In this document: piece after piece, positions 18,059 through 26,837 of the stretch
Layout: each line of letters begins with the position of its first letter
Numbering within the stretch: position 1 is the first letter of the stretch
Assembly: GCF_000400995.2 (NCBI RefSeq)
Contig: NZ_DF238999.1
Location: 62,001 to 126,000, forward strand
Source: Acidovorax sp. MR-S7
GTDB lineage: Bacteria > Pseudomonadota > Gammaproteobacteria > Burkholderiales > Burkholderiaceae_C
Direction: 5' to 3'
Length of the DNA: 64,000 nucleotides
Position numbers and translations under genes: made by a program
The notes under the pieces: model-generated
The model's input: the letters and a program-made list of their open reading frames with translations, nothing else
Databases searched by the model: none
What the model was told of the DNA's origin: nothing

Positions 18059-18119
18059 AACTGCATCTCCTTTTTTTTGTACCAGTAGTCCTCTACGCTC
18101 GCAGCGGATTGCTAAGCAT

Positions 18120-18476
18120 CCCTGCCACCGAGCGTCGTCCTACAAGGGACTCGTAGAAACTGTATCTCGCCGACCAAATTTCAGGAATTCGGCATTCCTG
18201 AAGAAATCGTTCACTGGCTGTGAATGCAACCACCGCCCTGCTCCGCGGTTGCCTAGACCCTTAAACACGAATGGTGGCGGACCAGCATGCCTCATAGGAG
18301 CAAGTTCCATGGGCGGGCTTCTCACGCGGCGAACCATGATCTGGGTGTCCCTCCCCGCAAACTTTGGGTTCGATGCGCCCTACTGAGGCAACGGAGCTGC
18401 GGCGACGCTCATAGCGTGCGCGCCGAGGCTCCCTCCGCAGCTACGTCTGCGCTCAGCCTGTGCGAGCGACTCTCCT
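18120..18476. other. Intergenic region, promoter of the Bug/lyase operon
   Basis: About 360 bases between the AcuI-like gene and the Bug gene, both on the minus strand. It contains a small inverted repeat (AGGAATTCGGCATTCCT at about 18181-18197) and no supported gene. Its length suggests the lyase operon has its own promoter. Confidence 0.4.
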
Positions 18477-19484
18477 TCAATGCGGTGCGGAAGCCCCCAC
18501 CTCGACGACCACCCGCCCGACCGTGGACACGCTGAAGAATTTGTCCATGGTGGCATCAAGTTCGGAGAACGGGATAGGACGGGCGATCAGATCAATGTGA
18601 TTTGGCTTTAGGTCATTCGCCATGCGTTCCCAAAGCCTTCGGCGCTCTGCCATATTGAGCTGCCGGGATACATTGATGCCCAAAATGTCGACGGAACGAA
18701 GGACAAATGGCAGGACACTCGTCGTCAGATTGGTGTCCACCATGCCAGCAATTGCAACCTTTCCGTGGGGCATCATGTTTGCCGCGAGCCGGTCCAGTAT
18801 GGCCCCGCCGACATTGTCGAGCGCAGCCGCGTAGGCTGGTCCGCTTACCAGCGGAGACTTGTCGGCCATGAAGGCGTCGCGAGCTACCACGCGAGACGCT
18901 CCCAGGGTTTTAAGAAACTCCACCTGCTCGGCCTTACCCGAGATCGCGACGACTTCATAGCCCCGCTTCGATAGCATGTCAACAGCGATGCTTCCCACGC
19001 CTCCTGTTGCGCCTGACACAGCCACCGGCCCATCGTCCGGCTTCAAGCCAGCCCTTTCTAGGCGATCGACTGCGAGCGCGGCGGTCAGCCCCGACGTCCC
19101 AAGCGCCATCGCCTCGTAAAGAGATAGCCCGTCGGGTAGCGGGACAATCCAATCGCCGGGCACACGGGAAAAGTCCGCGTATGCGCCATCGTGCTGATTG
19201 CCCAACTGATAGTTGGTAACCGCGACCTTCTGCCCTTCTTTGAACCGGGGATCCTCCGATCGGACGACGACGCCTGATAGATCCGTCCCCGTCACTGCAG
19301 GACGGTCTGTGCGCACGTTCTTGCCAACGCCGCGTGCAGCCATTGCATCCTTGTACGTGATCGCAGCAAACGCATTACGAATCACCACAGGTCCCTGATC
19401 AATGTCTTCCAGTGTGAGCTGTTCATACTTGCACACTGGCTTTCCGTCGACAGTGTGAACGCGAAACGCTTTGAATTTTTCCAT
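18477..19484 (-). CDS. AcuI/YhdH-type acrylyl-CoA reductase-like oxidoreductase
   Basis: A 335-residue zinc-independent MDR-family protein. The start MEKFKAFRVH and signatures ITYKDAMAARGVGKNVRT, VTGTDLSGVVV, VAVTNYQLGNQHDG, AMALGTSGLTAALAV and VSGATGGVGSIAVDML are those of YhdH/AcuI. Family members reduce acrylyl-CoA to propionyl-CoA with NADPH and protect against acrylate toxicity, for example in DMSP breakdown. Lying upstream of C-S lyase genes, it hints that a three-carbon sulfur compound yields an acrylate-like intermediate (inference). Confidence 0.85.
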   Translation of the reverse strand: MEKFKAFRVHTVDGKPVCKYEQLTLEDIDQGPVVIRNAFAAITYKDAMAARGVGKNVRTDRPAVTGTDLSGVVVRSEDPRFKEGQKVAVTNYQLGNQHDGAYADFSRVPGDWIVPLPDGLSLYEAMALGTSGLTAALAVDRLERAGLKPDDGPVAVSGATGGVGSIAVDMLSKRGYEVVAISGKAEQVEFLKTLGASRVVARDAFMADKSPLVSGPAYAAALDNVGGAILDRLAANMMPHGKVAIAGMVDTNLTTSVLPFVLRSVDILGINVSRQLNMAERRRLWERMANDLKPNHIDLIARPIPFSELDATMDKFFSVSTVGRVVVEVGASAPH

Positions 19485-19903
19485 ATCGCACCAAGAGGCT
19501 GAGGTTAAGCAGATACCGATTCGCGATCTGGCGTAGGCGACCGCTTCTCGGCAACGATGGGTGAAGGCAACAACTGCCTGCGGAGCTGATTTTCAGCACT
19601 CGGCCCATCGCGGGAATCTCGAATTCCAAAAGGCAGCGTTCGGTCACTTCGAACGCAACCTTGTTCGACCCTTTGTCCACATCCGAGTACTAGCTCGGTG
19701 CAGCGCCCTAGCCCGACATCCGATGCGCAAGCAGGTGGTCTGCATAGCGGACCAGCCTGCAAAGTGCCATCTGCCAATGTAGGGGTAGACCCGCACTAGC
19801 ACCAACGAGGCACGTCTTAGCATGCCATTTATCTACCTTGAACAGCCAGGTCTGCATTGCAGGACGGTTTCCGTCGCTTGATTTCAGTTACTAAGGAGTG
19901 GTC
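19485..19903. other. Divergent intergenic region
   Basis: About 420 bases between the minus-strand reductase and the plus-strand acyl-CoA dehydrogenase. No open frame in it has family motifs. It must carry divergent promoters. An AAGGAG ribosome-binding site for the plus-strand gene is at 19893-19898. Confidence 0.5.
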
Positions 19904-21058
19904 GTGGAATTTGCATTGAACGATGATCAACAGATGTTTGTAGACGCTGCACGAAAGCTAAACGAGAGATTCGTGCAACCACTCCTCGCATCTCACGAGC
20001 GCCTCAAGGGTCTGCCGAAAGAAGCTGTGCAAAGCGTAATGAAGAAGGTCGCTGACTTAGGTTTGACGTCCGCTCGGATTCCCGAAGACGAGGGCGGAGC
20101 CGGCCTAAAGATGCTTGACTACGGTCTCATCGTAGAGCAGTTGCCACCAAGCATCATGCTGATGGTGCAACCTCATGAGGCGACCACCACGAGAATCCAT
20201 TTTGGTGGTACGACTGAACAAAAGAACCGGTTCGTGAATAGATTGATATCCGGGGATCTCATCGGTGCCACAGGTAGCACCGAGCCAGATCACGGCTCAG
20301 ACCCTCGAGGGATCAAGACCACTGCCACGCCAGACAAACGCGGCAACGTGGTTCTCAACGGCCGCAAGCAGTGGATCTCCAACGCGCCTACATGCGATGT
20401 CATTTACGTAACCTGCCGCATGCCTGTCGGCGATGGCGGCTACAGGATGGCCCGTGTCATCGTGGATAGAACGGAGTCGCCATTCGAAACTCGCGAGTTG
20501 GAAATGCATGGCCTATGCCAAGCGCCTCTTGGTGAGGTTAATTTCGACAACTGCATGGTGCCCGCCCAGAACGTCTGCCCTGAGAGCGAAGATACCGCAC
20601 GTCTCCTGACCATCACTTGGCTGGCAAATCGACCTGCGGTAGGTCTCATGGCCGTTGGCTTGGCGCAGCGAGCACTAGACATGGCCCGGGAATACGCCGG
20701 CGTCCGCAAGCAGTTCGGGAAGGCGATCGGCGGCTTCCAACTCATTCAGAGTGACTTGGCGGAAATGGAGACACTCATAGTCACTGCGCGCCTTGCGTGC
20801 TATCACGCGCTAGCTGCAATCGACCGGGGCGAGCGAGCCAACGGTCTCTCGGCAATGGCAAAACGCTATGCGGTAGACGCGAGCGAGAAAGCCATTGCAA
20901 TCGGGATGCGCATTCACGGCGCGATGGGCCTTAGCCGCGAACTTGGCTTGGAGCAACTGGCACGTGACGTCAGAACTCTCACCATGCCTGATGGAACGCC
21001 CGGCATTCTCTCGCTGATTCAAGGTAGAGAGCTGACTGGTATCGATGCATTTAGATAG
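19904..21058 (+). CDS. Acyl-CoA dehydrogenase family protein with Asp at the catalytic-Glu site
   Basis: Starting at GTG 19904, five bases after AAGGAG, it has 384 residues; the upstream GTG at 19898 overlaps the ribosome-binding site. FAD/substrate motifs are GATGSTEPDHGSDP, KQWISNAPTCDV, YAGVRKQFGKAIGGFQLIQ and RIHGAMGLSREL. At the C-terminus the usual YEGTxxI, carrying the catalytic base in short-chain enzymes, reads MPDGTPGI with Asp363. It could be a dehydrogenase using Asp, or a non-redox member such as a desulfinase. It needs an electron-transfer flavoprotein if it oxidises; an ETF pair lies 3 kb away. Confidence 0.85.
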   Translation: MEFALNDDQQMFVDAARKLNERFVQPLLASHERLKGLPKEAVQSVMKKVADLGLTSARIPEDEGGAGLKMLDYGLIVEQLPPSIMLMVQPHEATTTRIHFGGTTEQKNRFVNRLISGDLIGATGSTEPDHGSDPRGIKTTATPDKRGNVVLNGRKQWISNAPTCDVIYVTCRMPVGDGGYRMARVIVDRTESPFETRELEMHGLCQAPLGEVNFDNCMVPAQNVCPESEDTARLLTITWLANRPAVGLMAVGLAQRALDMAREYAGVRKQFGKAIGGFQLIQSDLAEMETLIVTARLACYHALAAIDRGERANGLSAMAKRYAVDASEKAIAIGMRIHGAMGLSRELGLEQLARDVRTLTMPDGTPGILSLIQGRELTGIDAFR

Positions 21059-21214
21059 AACTCGAGAATCCATTTCCGGCTTGAAGCCACCACTCCGCGT
21101 GCCCCGCTATTCCCGCAGCCCTGCAGTGAAGATGCGCGCCACTCGATCAAGAGTTCGCGGGGGCGTGCATGAAGTGGCTTGGCCCTGCACCGTTGAGTTG
21201 AAGAGGTACTGTCA

Positions 21215-22225
21215 ATGAGAGCAGTTGTTTGCCGATCATTCACCGGGATTAGGGACTTGCAGGTCGAACAAGTGGCAACCCCGCAGCCTGCGCGCGACGA
21301 AGTTCAGATCGAGGTCGCTGCCGCAGGCGTTAACTTCTCCGATACGTTGAAGGTTCAGGGGCTGTACCAAGAGAAGCCTGATCTGCCATGGATTCCCGGC
21401 GGTGAGCTGAGTGGTGTGGTTAGTCAACTGGGACGGGGGGTAACCTCATTGTCGATCGGCGATCGAGTGTTGGCGGTTACAGGCAACTCCGGAGGAGCTT
21501 TTGCCGAAATGGCCTGCGTTCCAGTCGACCACGTCATCCGCATTCCGGATCGAATGACCTATGCGGAAGGCGCTGCAATTCCGAACGTCTATGGAACCGC
21601 CTTTCACGCATTGAAGCAGCGCGCACAGCTTTCACAAGGGGACGTCCTTCTCGTCCTCGGTGCCTCCGGCGGGGTTGGAATGGCGGCCGTGCAATTGGGA
21701 AAGGCCTTGGGAGCGAAAGTACTTGCGGCCGCCAGCACCGAACCAAAGCGGAGGCTTGTGCTGGCTCTTGGCGCCGACGCCGTCATTGACTATTCAAACC
21801 CGCTTTGGCGGGAAGAGGTCTTCCGAATCTCTGGCAGTGATGGAGTAGATGTTGTGTTTGACCCCGTGGGTGGTGACATGTTCGATGAGGCAATTCGCTG
21901 CGTCGGATGGATGGGGCGGTACTTGGTCGTAGGCTTCACCAGCGGAAGAATTCCAAGTCTTGCCGTCAACCGTCCTCTGCTAAAGAGTTTCGACGTTCAA
22001 GGCGTTCGCTATGACGTATGGAGAAGCCGGGAATGGCCTACGGCCAAGCAGAACCTGGAGCAGGTGATCACGTTATACGACCGAGCGAGCGTTACCCCGT
22101 TTGTGGGCGCGCGTTACGCCCTGGAAGATGTGCGGGACGCTTTGCAAGCGATCGCAGGGCGACACATGATGGGGAAAATCGTTTTGTGTCCCCGTGATGT
22201 CACCCAATGCCCGGCGACCCCTTGA
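21215..22225 (+). CDS. NADPH:quinone oxidoreductase-like MDR protein
   Basis: A 336-residue medium-chain reductase without the zinc-binding Cys set. MRAVVCRSFTGIRDLQVEQV, GVNFSDTLKVQGLYQEKPDLP, WIPGGELSGVV, VYGTAFHALKQRA and LGASGGVGMAAVQLGKALG (nucleotide loop) fit the QOR2/crotonyl-CoA-reductase-like group. AAGAGG at 21201-21206 precedes the ATG. It follows the acyl-CoA dehydrogenase by 156 bases and precedes iclR by 43, so the three probably form one unit. It may reduce an unsaturated acyl intermediate. Confidence 0.83.
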   Translation: MRAVVCRSFTGIRDLQVEQVATPQPARDEVQIEVAAAGVNFSDTLKVQGLYQEKPDLPWIPGGELSGVVSQLGRGVTSLSIGDRVLAVTGNSGGAFAEMACVPVDHVIRIPDRMTYAEGAAIPNVYGTAFHALKQRAQLSQGDVLLVLGASGGVGMAAVQLGKALGAKVLAAASTEPKRRLVLALGADAVIDYSNPLWREEVFRISGSDGVDVVFDPVGGDMFDEAIRCVGWMGRYLVVGFTSGRIPSLAVNRPLLKSFDVQGVRYDVWRSREWPTAKQNLEQVITLYDRASVTPFVGARYALEDVRDALQAIAGRHMMGKIVLCPRDVTQCPATP

Positions 22226-22268
22226 ACTCCTTTGGGTGTTTTAGGTCTATCGCGGAGGCTCACTCTGT

Positions 22269-23099
22269 ATGGCGCCATTTTCAAGAAACCAGTTCATCGC
22301 GTCTGCGGCAGGCACGTTAGAGGTTATGGAAGCCCTGGGATCTGGTTCGCCTTCGAAGTCGCTGGCTGAACTCGTAAGGCTGACCGGGAAGCCTAAGGGA
22401 ACAGTGCATCGGATGGTTTCGACCCTTGTGAACACAGGCTTCGCAAGTTACTCTAAGGAGACTTGCACCTACGCCCTCACGCTGAAGGCATGGCGCATTG
22501 GGTCGGCAGCTTTACAGAATTTCGACCTTGCTTCAGCTGCCAAACCGGCGCTTGAGAGACTCAGCGCCGAAACCGGTGAAACAGTCCACCTTTCAGTTTT
22601 GGAGCCGACAGGCGACATCGTCTATGTGGCCAAAGTTGCAAGTCCCAAGTCTATTGGCGTGCAAACACGATTGGGTCAACTTAGCCCTTCTTGGTGTACC
22701 GCCACCGGGCGCGCCCTGCTCGCATACCACCACGAAATAGCTGAGCGAGTGCTGGCAGGCAATCTAGAAAGACGCACTGCCCATACAACGACTGACCCAC
22801 AGGAACTGTGGCACATCCTTCAGAAAACAAGGGCAGATGGCTATGTACTGGCCCGCGCAGAAAACGTCGCGGAAATGGGAGGAATAGCCTCACCCATTCG
22901 CGACCACTCAGGTGAGGTTATCGCATCAGTTGGCGTAGCAATGCCGATCTTCCGAATGTCACAACACTCGATCAAGAGCATAGTTCCCTTAGTAAAGCAG
23001 GCTGCGGCGGACATATCGCAGCGAATGGGATTTTCTGGCAAAACACCGATCAAGAACTGGGATGGCACTCCAGGCCAAGTTCAGCAATTTATTGCATAG
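22269..23099 (+). CDS. IclR-family transcriptional regulator
   Basis: A 276-residue IclR protein. The N-terminal winged HTH has KSLAELVRLTGKPKGTVHRM and STLVNTGFA. The effector domain starts near residue 90 (LERLSAETGETVHLSVLEP) and contains GRALLAYH and GGIASPIRDHSGEVIASVGVAMP, which are family landmarks. Members sense catabolic intermediates and control adjacent operons, so it probably governs the acyl-CoA dehydrogenase/oxidoreductase genes. Its 3' end overlaps the convergent lysR gene by 11 bases. Confidence 0.88.
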   Translation: MAPFSRNQFIASAAGTLEVMEALGSGSPSKSLAELVRLTGKPKGTVHRMVSTLVNTGFASYSKETCTYALTLKAWRIGSAALQNFDLASAAKPALERLSAETGETVHLSVLEPTGDIVYVAKVASPKSIGVQTRLGQLSPSWCTATGRALLAYHHEIAERVLAGNLERRTAHTTTDPQELWHILQKTRADGYVLARAENVAEMGGIASPIRDHSGEVIASVGVAMPIFRMSQHSIKSIVPLVKQAAADISQRMGFSGKTPIKNWDGTPGQVQQFIA

Positions 23100-23982
23100 A
23101 ATGCCCGAGAAGCAACTCAATGAATGCGCGAGCTGCTGCCGGGAGGGCTTCCATTTCCCTGAATAATACTCTTCGCTCTCTTTGCATGAATTCGTCTCTC
23201 AGTGGGATAATAGCGAATTGCATCGTCTTCTGATAGCCTCTAGCTGTAGACTCCGGCACGATTCCTATCCCTACTCCGGCCTCTACCATTTTACACATGG
23301 CCTCGAATCCGGACATCAGAACGCGAATACGCATGGACTTTTCGAGCCTCGCGACTATCTGATTCAAAAAAGCGTGCAGAGTGCTATCCTTCAAACCGAT
23401 ATGTGGAAACTCCAATGTTTCGACGAACTCTAGGGATTGGCTGTTGGCGAGAGGATGACCGAGAGGTGTAACAAGCACCAATCTATCGGTGCTGAAACAA
23501 ATGGATTGAAGTTCGTCCGCCTCTACAGGTCCGGCCACGATGGCAAAATCGGCAGCACTGTCCAAAATCCCACGCACGGCCTCCCTGGTACTTTTTTCTT
23601 GCAAGTCCACAGTCACGTGAGGCCTGGAACTCATGAATTCCGCCAACACCGTCGGCAATACCGATATGACTGCCGTCGTGTTGGCGTAAATTCTCAAATG
23701 TCCCGCTTGTCCACCGGACTGGTCTGTGAATTCTGACTTAATATAATCGACCTGCTGAAGAATGATTCGAGCGTGTCGCATCAAGGTCTCGCCAGCTGAC
23801 GTTAACGTCAGCCCCTTCGAACTTCGATAAAAAAGCCGACTTCCAAGCTGATTTTCCAGCGCCTTCAAGCGCGCGCTTGCCGCGGCAGGGGATAACGCAG
23901 CCTTATTTGCCCCTCGCGTGAGATTCTCCATCTCCGCAATGTGAGAAACCAATCTAAGATCAGCCAGTTCGAAATGCAACAC
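23089..23982 (-). CDS. LysR-family transcriptional regulator
   Basis: A 297-residue LysR protein. The HTH contains FELADLRLVSHIAEMENLTRG and LSPAAASARLKALENQLGSR, then LFYRSSKGLTLTSAG. The effector domain has IVAGPVEADELQSICFSTDR and GVGIGIVPESTARG. Its start is 130 bases from the end of the ETF genes on the same strand. Base composition is lower in GC than the ETF genes, as in the rest of the 12-24 kb block. The target operon is not evident. Confidence 0.87.
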   Translation of the reverse strand: MLHFELADLRLVSHIAEMENLTRGANKAALSPAAASARLKALENQLGSRLFYRSSKGLTLTSAGETLMRHARIILQQVDYIKSEFTDQSGGQAGHLRIYANTTAVISVLPTVLAEFMSSRPHVTVDLQEKSTREAVRGILDSAADFAIVAGPVEADELQSICFSTDRLVLVTPLGHPLANSQSLEFVETLEFPHIGLKDSTLHAFLNQIVARLEKSMRIRVLMSGFEAMCKMVEAGVGIGIVPESTARGYQKTMQFAIIPLRDEFMQRERRVLFREMEALPAAARAFIELLLGHSMQ

Positions 23983-24108
23983 GATCTCCCGATTTGTGAC
24001 GCAGACGAGAGAGTACCCTTATTACCCCCCTTAATTTTCGGGATTCATGGCGAACTCAACATCTTCAATTTTTCGCGTCTCACTTAGCCAAGTCGTACGG
24101 AGTCTTCT

Positions 24109-25041
24109 TCACAGTAATTCAAGCATCTCAGCAACCGATACGAACAGGTCGGCTTCAAGGCCGTAGTCGGCCACGCTGAAGATCGGCGCCTCCGGATCCT
24201 TGTTGATCGCCACGATCACCTTGGAGTCCTTCATGCCCGCCAAGTGCTGGATGGCCCCTGAGATGCCCAGCGCGACGTACAGCTGTGGCGCCACGATCTT
24301 GCCCGTCTGGCCCACCTGCAGATCGTTGGGCGCGTAGCCCGCGTCAACCGCCGCGCGGCTGGCGCCGATGGCCGCGCCCAGCTTGTCGGCCAGCGGCGTG
24401 AGCACTTCCTGGAATTTCTCGCTGCTGCCCAGCGCCCGCCCGCCTGAGACGATGATCTTGGCCGCCGTCAGTTCGGGGCGGTCGCTCTTGCTCACCTCCC
24501 GGCCCACGAAGGCGCTCTTGCCGCTGTCGGCCACCGCGTCCTTGGTTTCGATGGCAGCGCTGCCGCCCGTGGCCGGCGCCGCGTCGAAGCCCGTGGTGCG
24601 CACCGTCAGCACCTTCTTCGCGTCGCCCGACTGCACCGTGGCGATGGCGTTGCCCGCGTAGATCGGGCGCTCGAAGGTGTCGGCGCTCACCACCTTGGTG
24701 ATGTCGCTGACCTGCGCGACGTCGAGCTTGGCCGCTACTCGCGGGGCCACGTTCTTGCCGCCGGCCGTCGAGGGGAACAGGATGTGGCTGTAGTCGCCGG
24801 CCAGGCCCAGCACCTGGGCCGCCAGGTTCTCGGCCAGCCCGTCGGCCAGGCTCGCGCCGTCGGCGTGGATCACCTTGGCGACGCCCGCGATCTGGCTGGC
24901 CGCCTTGGCCACTTCGCCGGCGTTGTGGCCGGCCACCAGCACGTGCACGTCCCCGCCGCAGGCCGCAGCGGCCGTGACGGTGTTGAGGGTGGCTCCCTTG
25001 AGCGATTGGTTGTCGTGTTCGGCAATGACGAGTGCGGTCAT
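24109..25041 (-). CDS. etfA: Electron transfer flavoprotein alpha subunit
   Basis: The start at 25041 gives 310 residues. [20 protein letters not shown] opens the N-terminal domain. The C-terminal FAD-binding domain has [52 protein letters not shown] and [11 protein letters not shown], the standard alpha-ETF signature. With EtfB it passes electrons from acyl-CoA dehydrogenases to ETF:quinone oxidoreductase. It sits 28 bases downstream of etfB. The gene is clearly more GC-rich than its right-hand neighbours. Confidence 0.95.
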   Translation of the reverse strand: MTALVIAEHDNQSLKGATLNTVTAAAACGGDVHVLVAGHNAGEVAKAASQIAGVAKVIHADGASLADGLAENLAAQVLGLAGDYSHILFPSTAGGKNVAPRVAAKLDVAQVSDITKVVSADTFERPIYAGNAIATVQSGDAKKVLTVRTTGFDAAPATGGSAAIETKDAVADSGKSAFVGREVSKSDRPELTAAKIIVSGGRALGSSEKFQEVLTPLADKLGAAIGASRAAVDAGYAPNDLQVGQTGKIVAPQLYVALGISGAIQHLAGMKDSKVIVAINKDPEAPIFSVADYGLEADLFVSVAEMLELL

Positions 25042-25069
25042 GGTCTGTGTCTTCCTTTGTTCGCCGGCC

Positions 25070-25819
25070 TCAGATGACCTTGGCTTCGTTGCGCAGTTTG
25101 TCCACCAGGGTGGCCACATCGGGCACCTTGACTCCGGCGCTGCGCTTCGGGGGCTCGCTGACCTTCAGAGTCTTCAGGCGCGGGGCCACGTCCACACCCA
25201 GCTCGTCGGGCTTGACGGTGTCGAGCTGCTTCTTCTTGGCCTTCATGATGTTGGGCAGCGTCACATAGCGAGGCTCATTGAGGCGCAGGTCGGTGGTGAT
25301 GACTGCGGGGAGCGTGAGTGAGAGGGTTTCCAGACCGCCGTCTACCTCGCGGGTGACGCTGGCCTTGCCATCAGCCACCTCGACTTTGCTAGCGAATGTG
25401 GCCTGGGGCAGGTCGGCGAGTGCCGCAAGCATCTGGCCGGTCTGGTTCGCATCGTCGTCAATGGCCTGCTTACCCAAGATGACGAGTTGAGGCTGTTCCC
25501 TGTCCACCATAGCCTTGAGTAGCTTGGCGACTGCGAGGGGTTGCAACTCGACGTCGGTTTCGACCAAGACCGCGCGGTCCGCGCCGATAGCCAGGGCCGT
25601 GCGCAGGGTTTCCTGACATTTTGCGTCGCCACAAGACACAGCGACCACCTCCGCCACGGCGCCCTTCTCTCTTAATCGCACTGCTTCCTCGATCGCGATT
25701 TCATCGAAAGGATTCATGCTCATCTTGACGTTGGCAATGTCGACGCCGGCCCCGTCGCTCTTCACGCGGGGCTTAACGTTGGCGTCGATCGTCCTCTTGA
25801 CGGCGACCAGAATCTTCAT
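25070..25819 (-). CDS. etfB: Electron transfer flavoprotein beta subunit
   Basis: The ATG at 25819 lies eight bases after AGGAG, giving 249 residues. [75 protein letters not shown] and the C-terminal [10 protein letters not shown] mark the beta subunit and its AMP/docking loop. It forms a heterodimer with EtfA. It is probably the partner of the acyl-CoA dehydrogenase encoded 3 kb away, although housekeeping use is possible. The 5' part looks less GC-rich than the 3' part and etfA. Confidence 0.95.
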   Translation of the reverse strand: MKILVAVKRTIDANVKPRVKSDGAGVDIANVKMSMNPFDEIAIEEAVRLREKGAVAEVVAVSCGDAKCQETLRTALAIGADRAVLVETDVELQPLAVAKLLKAMVDREQPQLVILGKQAIDDDANQTGQMLAALADLPQATFASKVEVADGKASVTREVDGGLETLSLTLPAVITTDLRLNEPRYVTLPNIMKAKKKQLDTVKPDELGVDVAPRLKTLKVSEPPKRSAGVKVPDVATLVDKLRNEAKVI

Positions 25820-26399
25820 ACACAAAACTCCTCAATCCAAGGGTGAACACGTGGTTAAATCTGACGGCTCATTCACACGGGCATAAAGCAACTGCCTCAG
25901 CAGCCTGAGCTTCAGAAGAGATCGGAGCGACGTGAGGCAGGCGGTGCAACTTCAGACCGCTTTGACGTCCGACTTGCTCAATCGTTTTCCCAAACAGAAC
26001 GGACGAGAGCATCCGGTACGCACCTTGATGCGACGGACCGCTGACTAAACGCAGCACAGCTAAGGACGAGCCTGACGCCTCTATGACTCTAGCGCTGTCA
26101 AGACCGGCCTAGCAATAGACATTTTTGCGTCCTGCATTGCATGCACGCAAGCGGACCAGCGAGCCGCCACCTTACAGACTTCTGTCCCCGGCAAAACCAT
26201 CGTCGCTGCATGATGCATGCGCTACCTACCTAGCGCCTGCCAAGACCGACACACCGAAGGCGCCATGAATACCGATGTTCAGCCAACAGCGTGCCCATCG
26301 GCAGGATATCCAGCACTTCGGTCAGTGGCCAGCGAACGCAGTTGAGTACTCTGGCACGCACGCAGGCAGGCCAGCGCCACTGGACTGCTGAGTGCCTAG
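25820..26399. other. Region with no supported gene
   Basis: About 580 bases upstream of etfB. A 62-codon minus-strand frame at 25869-26057 lacks family motifs. The etfB promoter should lie in the first 100 bases. The remainder looks like decayed sequence before the recombinase island. Confidence 0.4.
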
Positions 26400-26820
26400 G
26401 TGAGCGCGGCCATGCCGAGCCCCAGGCCTTCACCGGCGATGCGCTCGTGTAGTGAGCGACGGTCATCGAACGGGCGCGTGTTGGCCTCCAGCTGCCGGAG
26501 GCACCGATGCACGCAACCGCGACTTGTATCTCGATCTCGCTGCCGTCGGCAGGTTCGGTCGAGGGGATGACGGCTTGGCCCATGGGGGCGTCGTCGTCCA
26601 TGCCCATGCGCTCGCGCATCTCGTCGGCGAATGCCTCGGGGGCCATCAGGCCATAGCGCGCCAGGCGCAATGGAATATCCTCTGCACCGAGGTTGCCGTC
26701 CTTGATGCGCTGTTGCATGAAGGCGGCGATCTCGGCTTCCAGCGTTTCGCGGCCAACCGCCCGCTGGTGTCCAGCGCCGTGCGGGAGAAAGCCGCGCTGC
26801 TGGTCGATGTAAAACGCCTG
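26400..26820 (-). pseudogene. Unidentified gene remnant abutting the recombinase island
   Basis: One minus-strand frame has convincing protein-like sequence from about 26820 down to about 26520: DPRQAFYIDQQRGFLPHG, GRETLEAEIAAFMQQRIKDG, EDIPLRLARYGLMAPEAFAD and EMRERMGMDDDAPMG. Beyond that the frame becomes low quality. It has no start of its own next to the recombinase gene. It may be the C-terminal end of an ICE protein left at the left edge of the island. The family is not recognised. Confidence 0.35.
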
Positions 26821-26837
26821 GCGTGGATCGAATAGCC

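Noticed and set aside
25869-26057. A 62-codon minus-strand frame upstream of etfB
   Set aside because: No ribosome-binding site, no recognised motif and it lies in decayed sequence.
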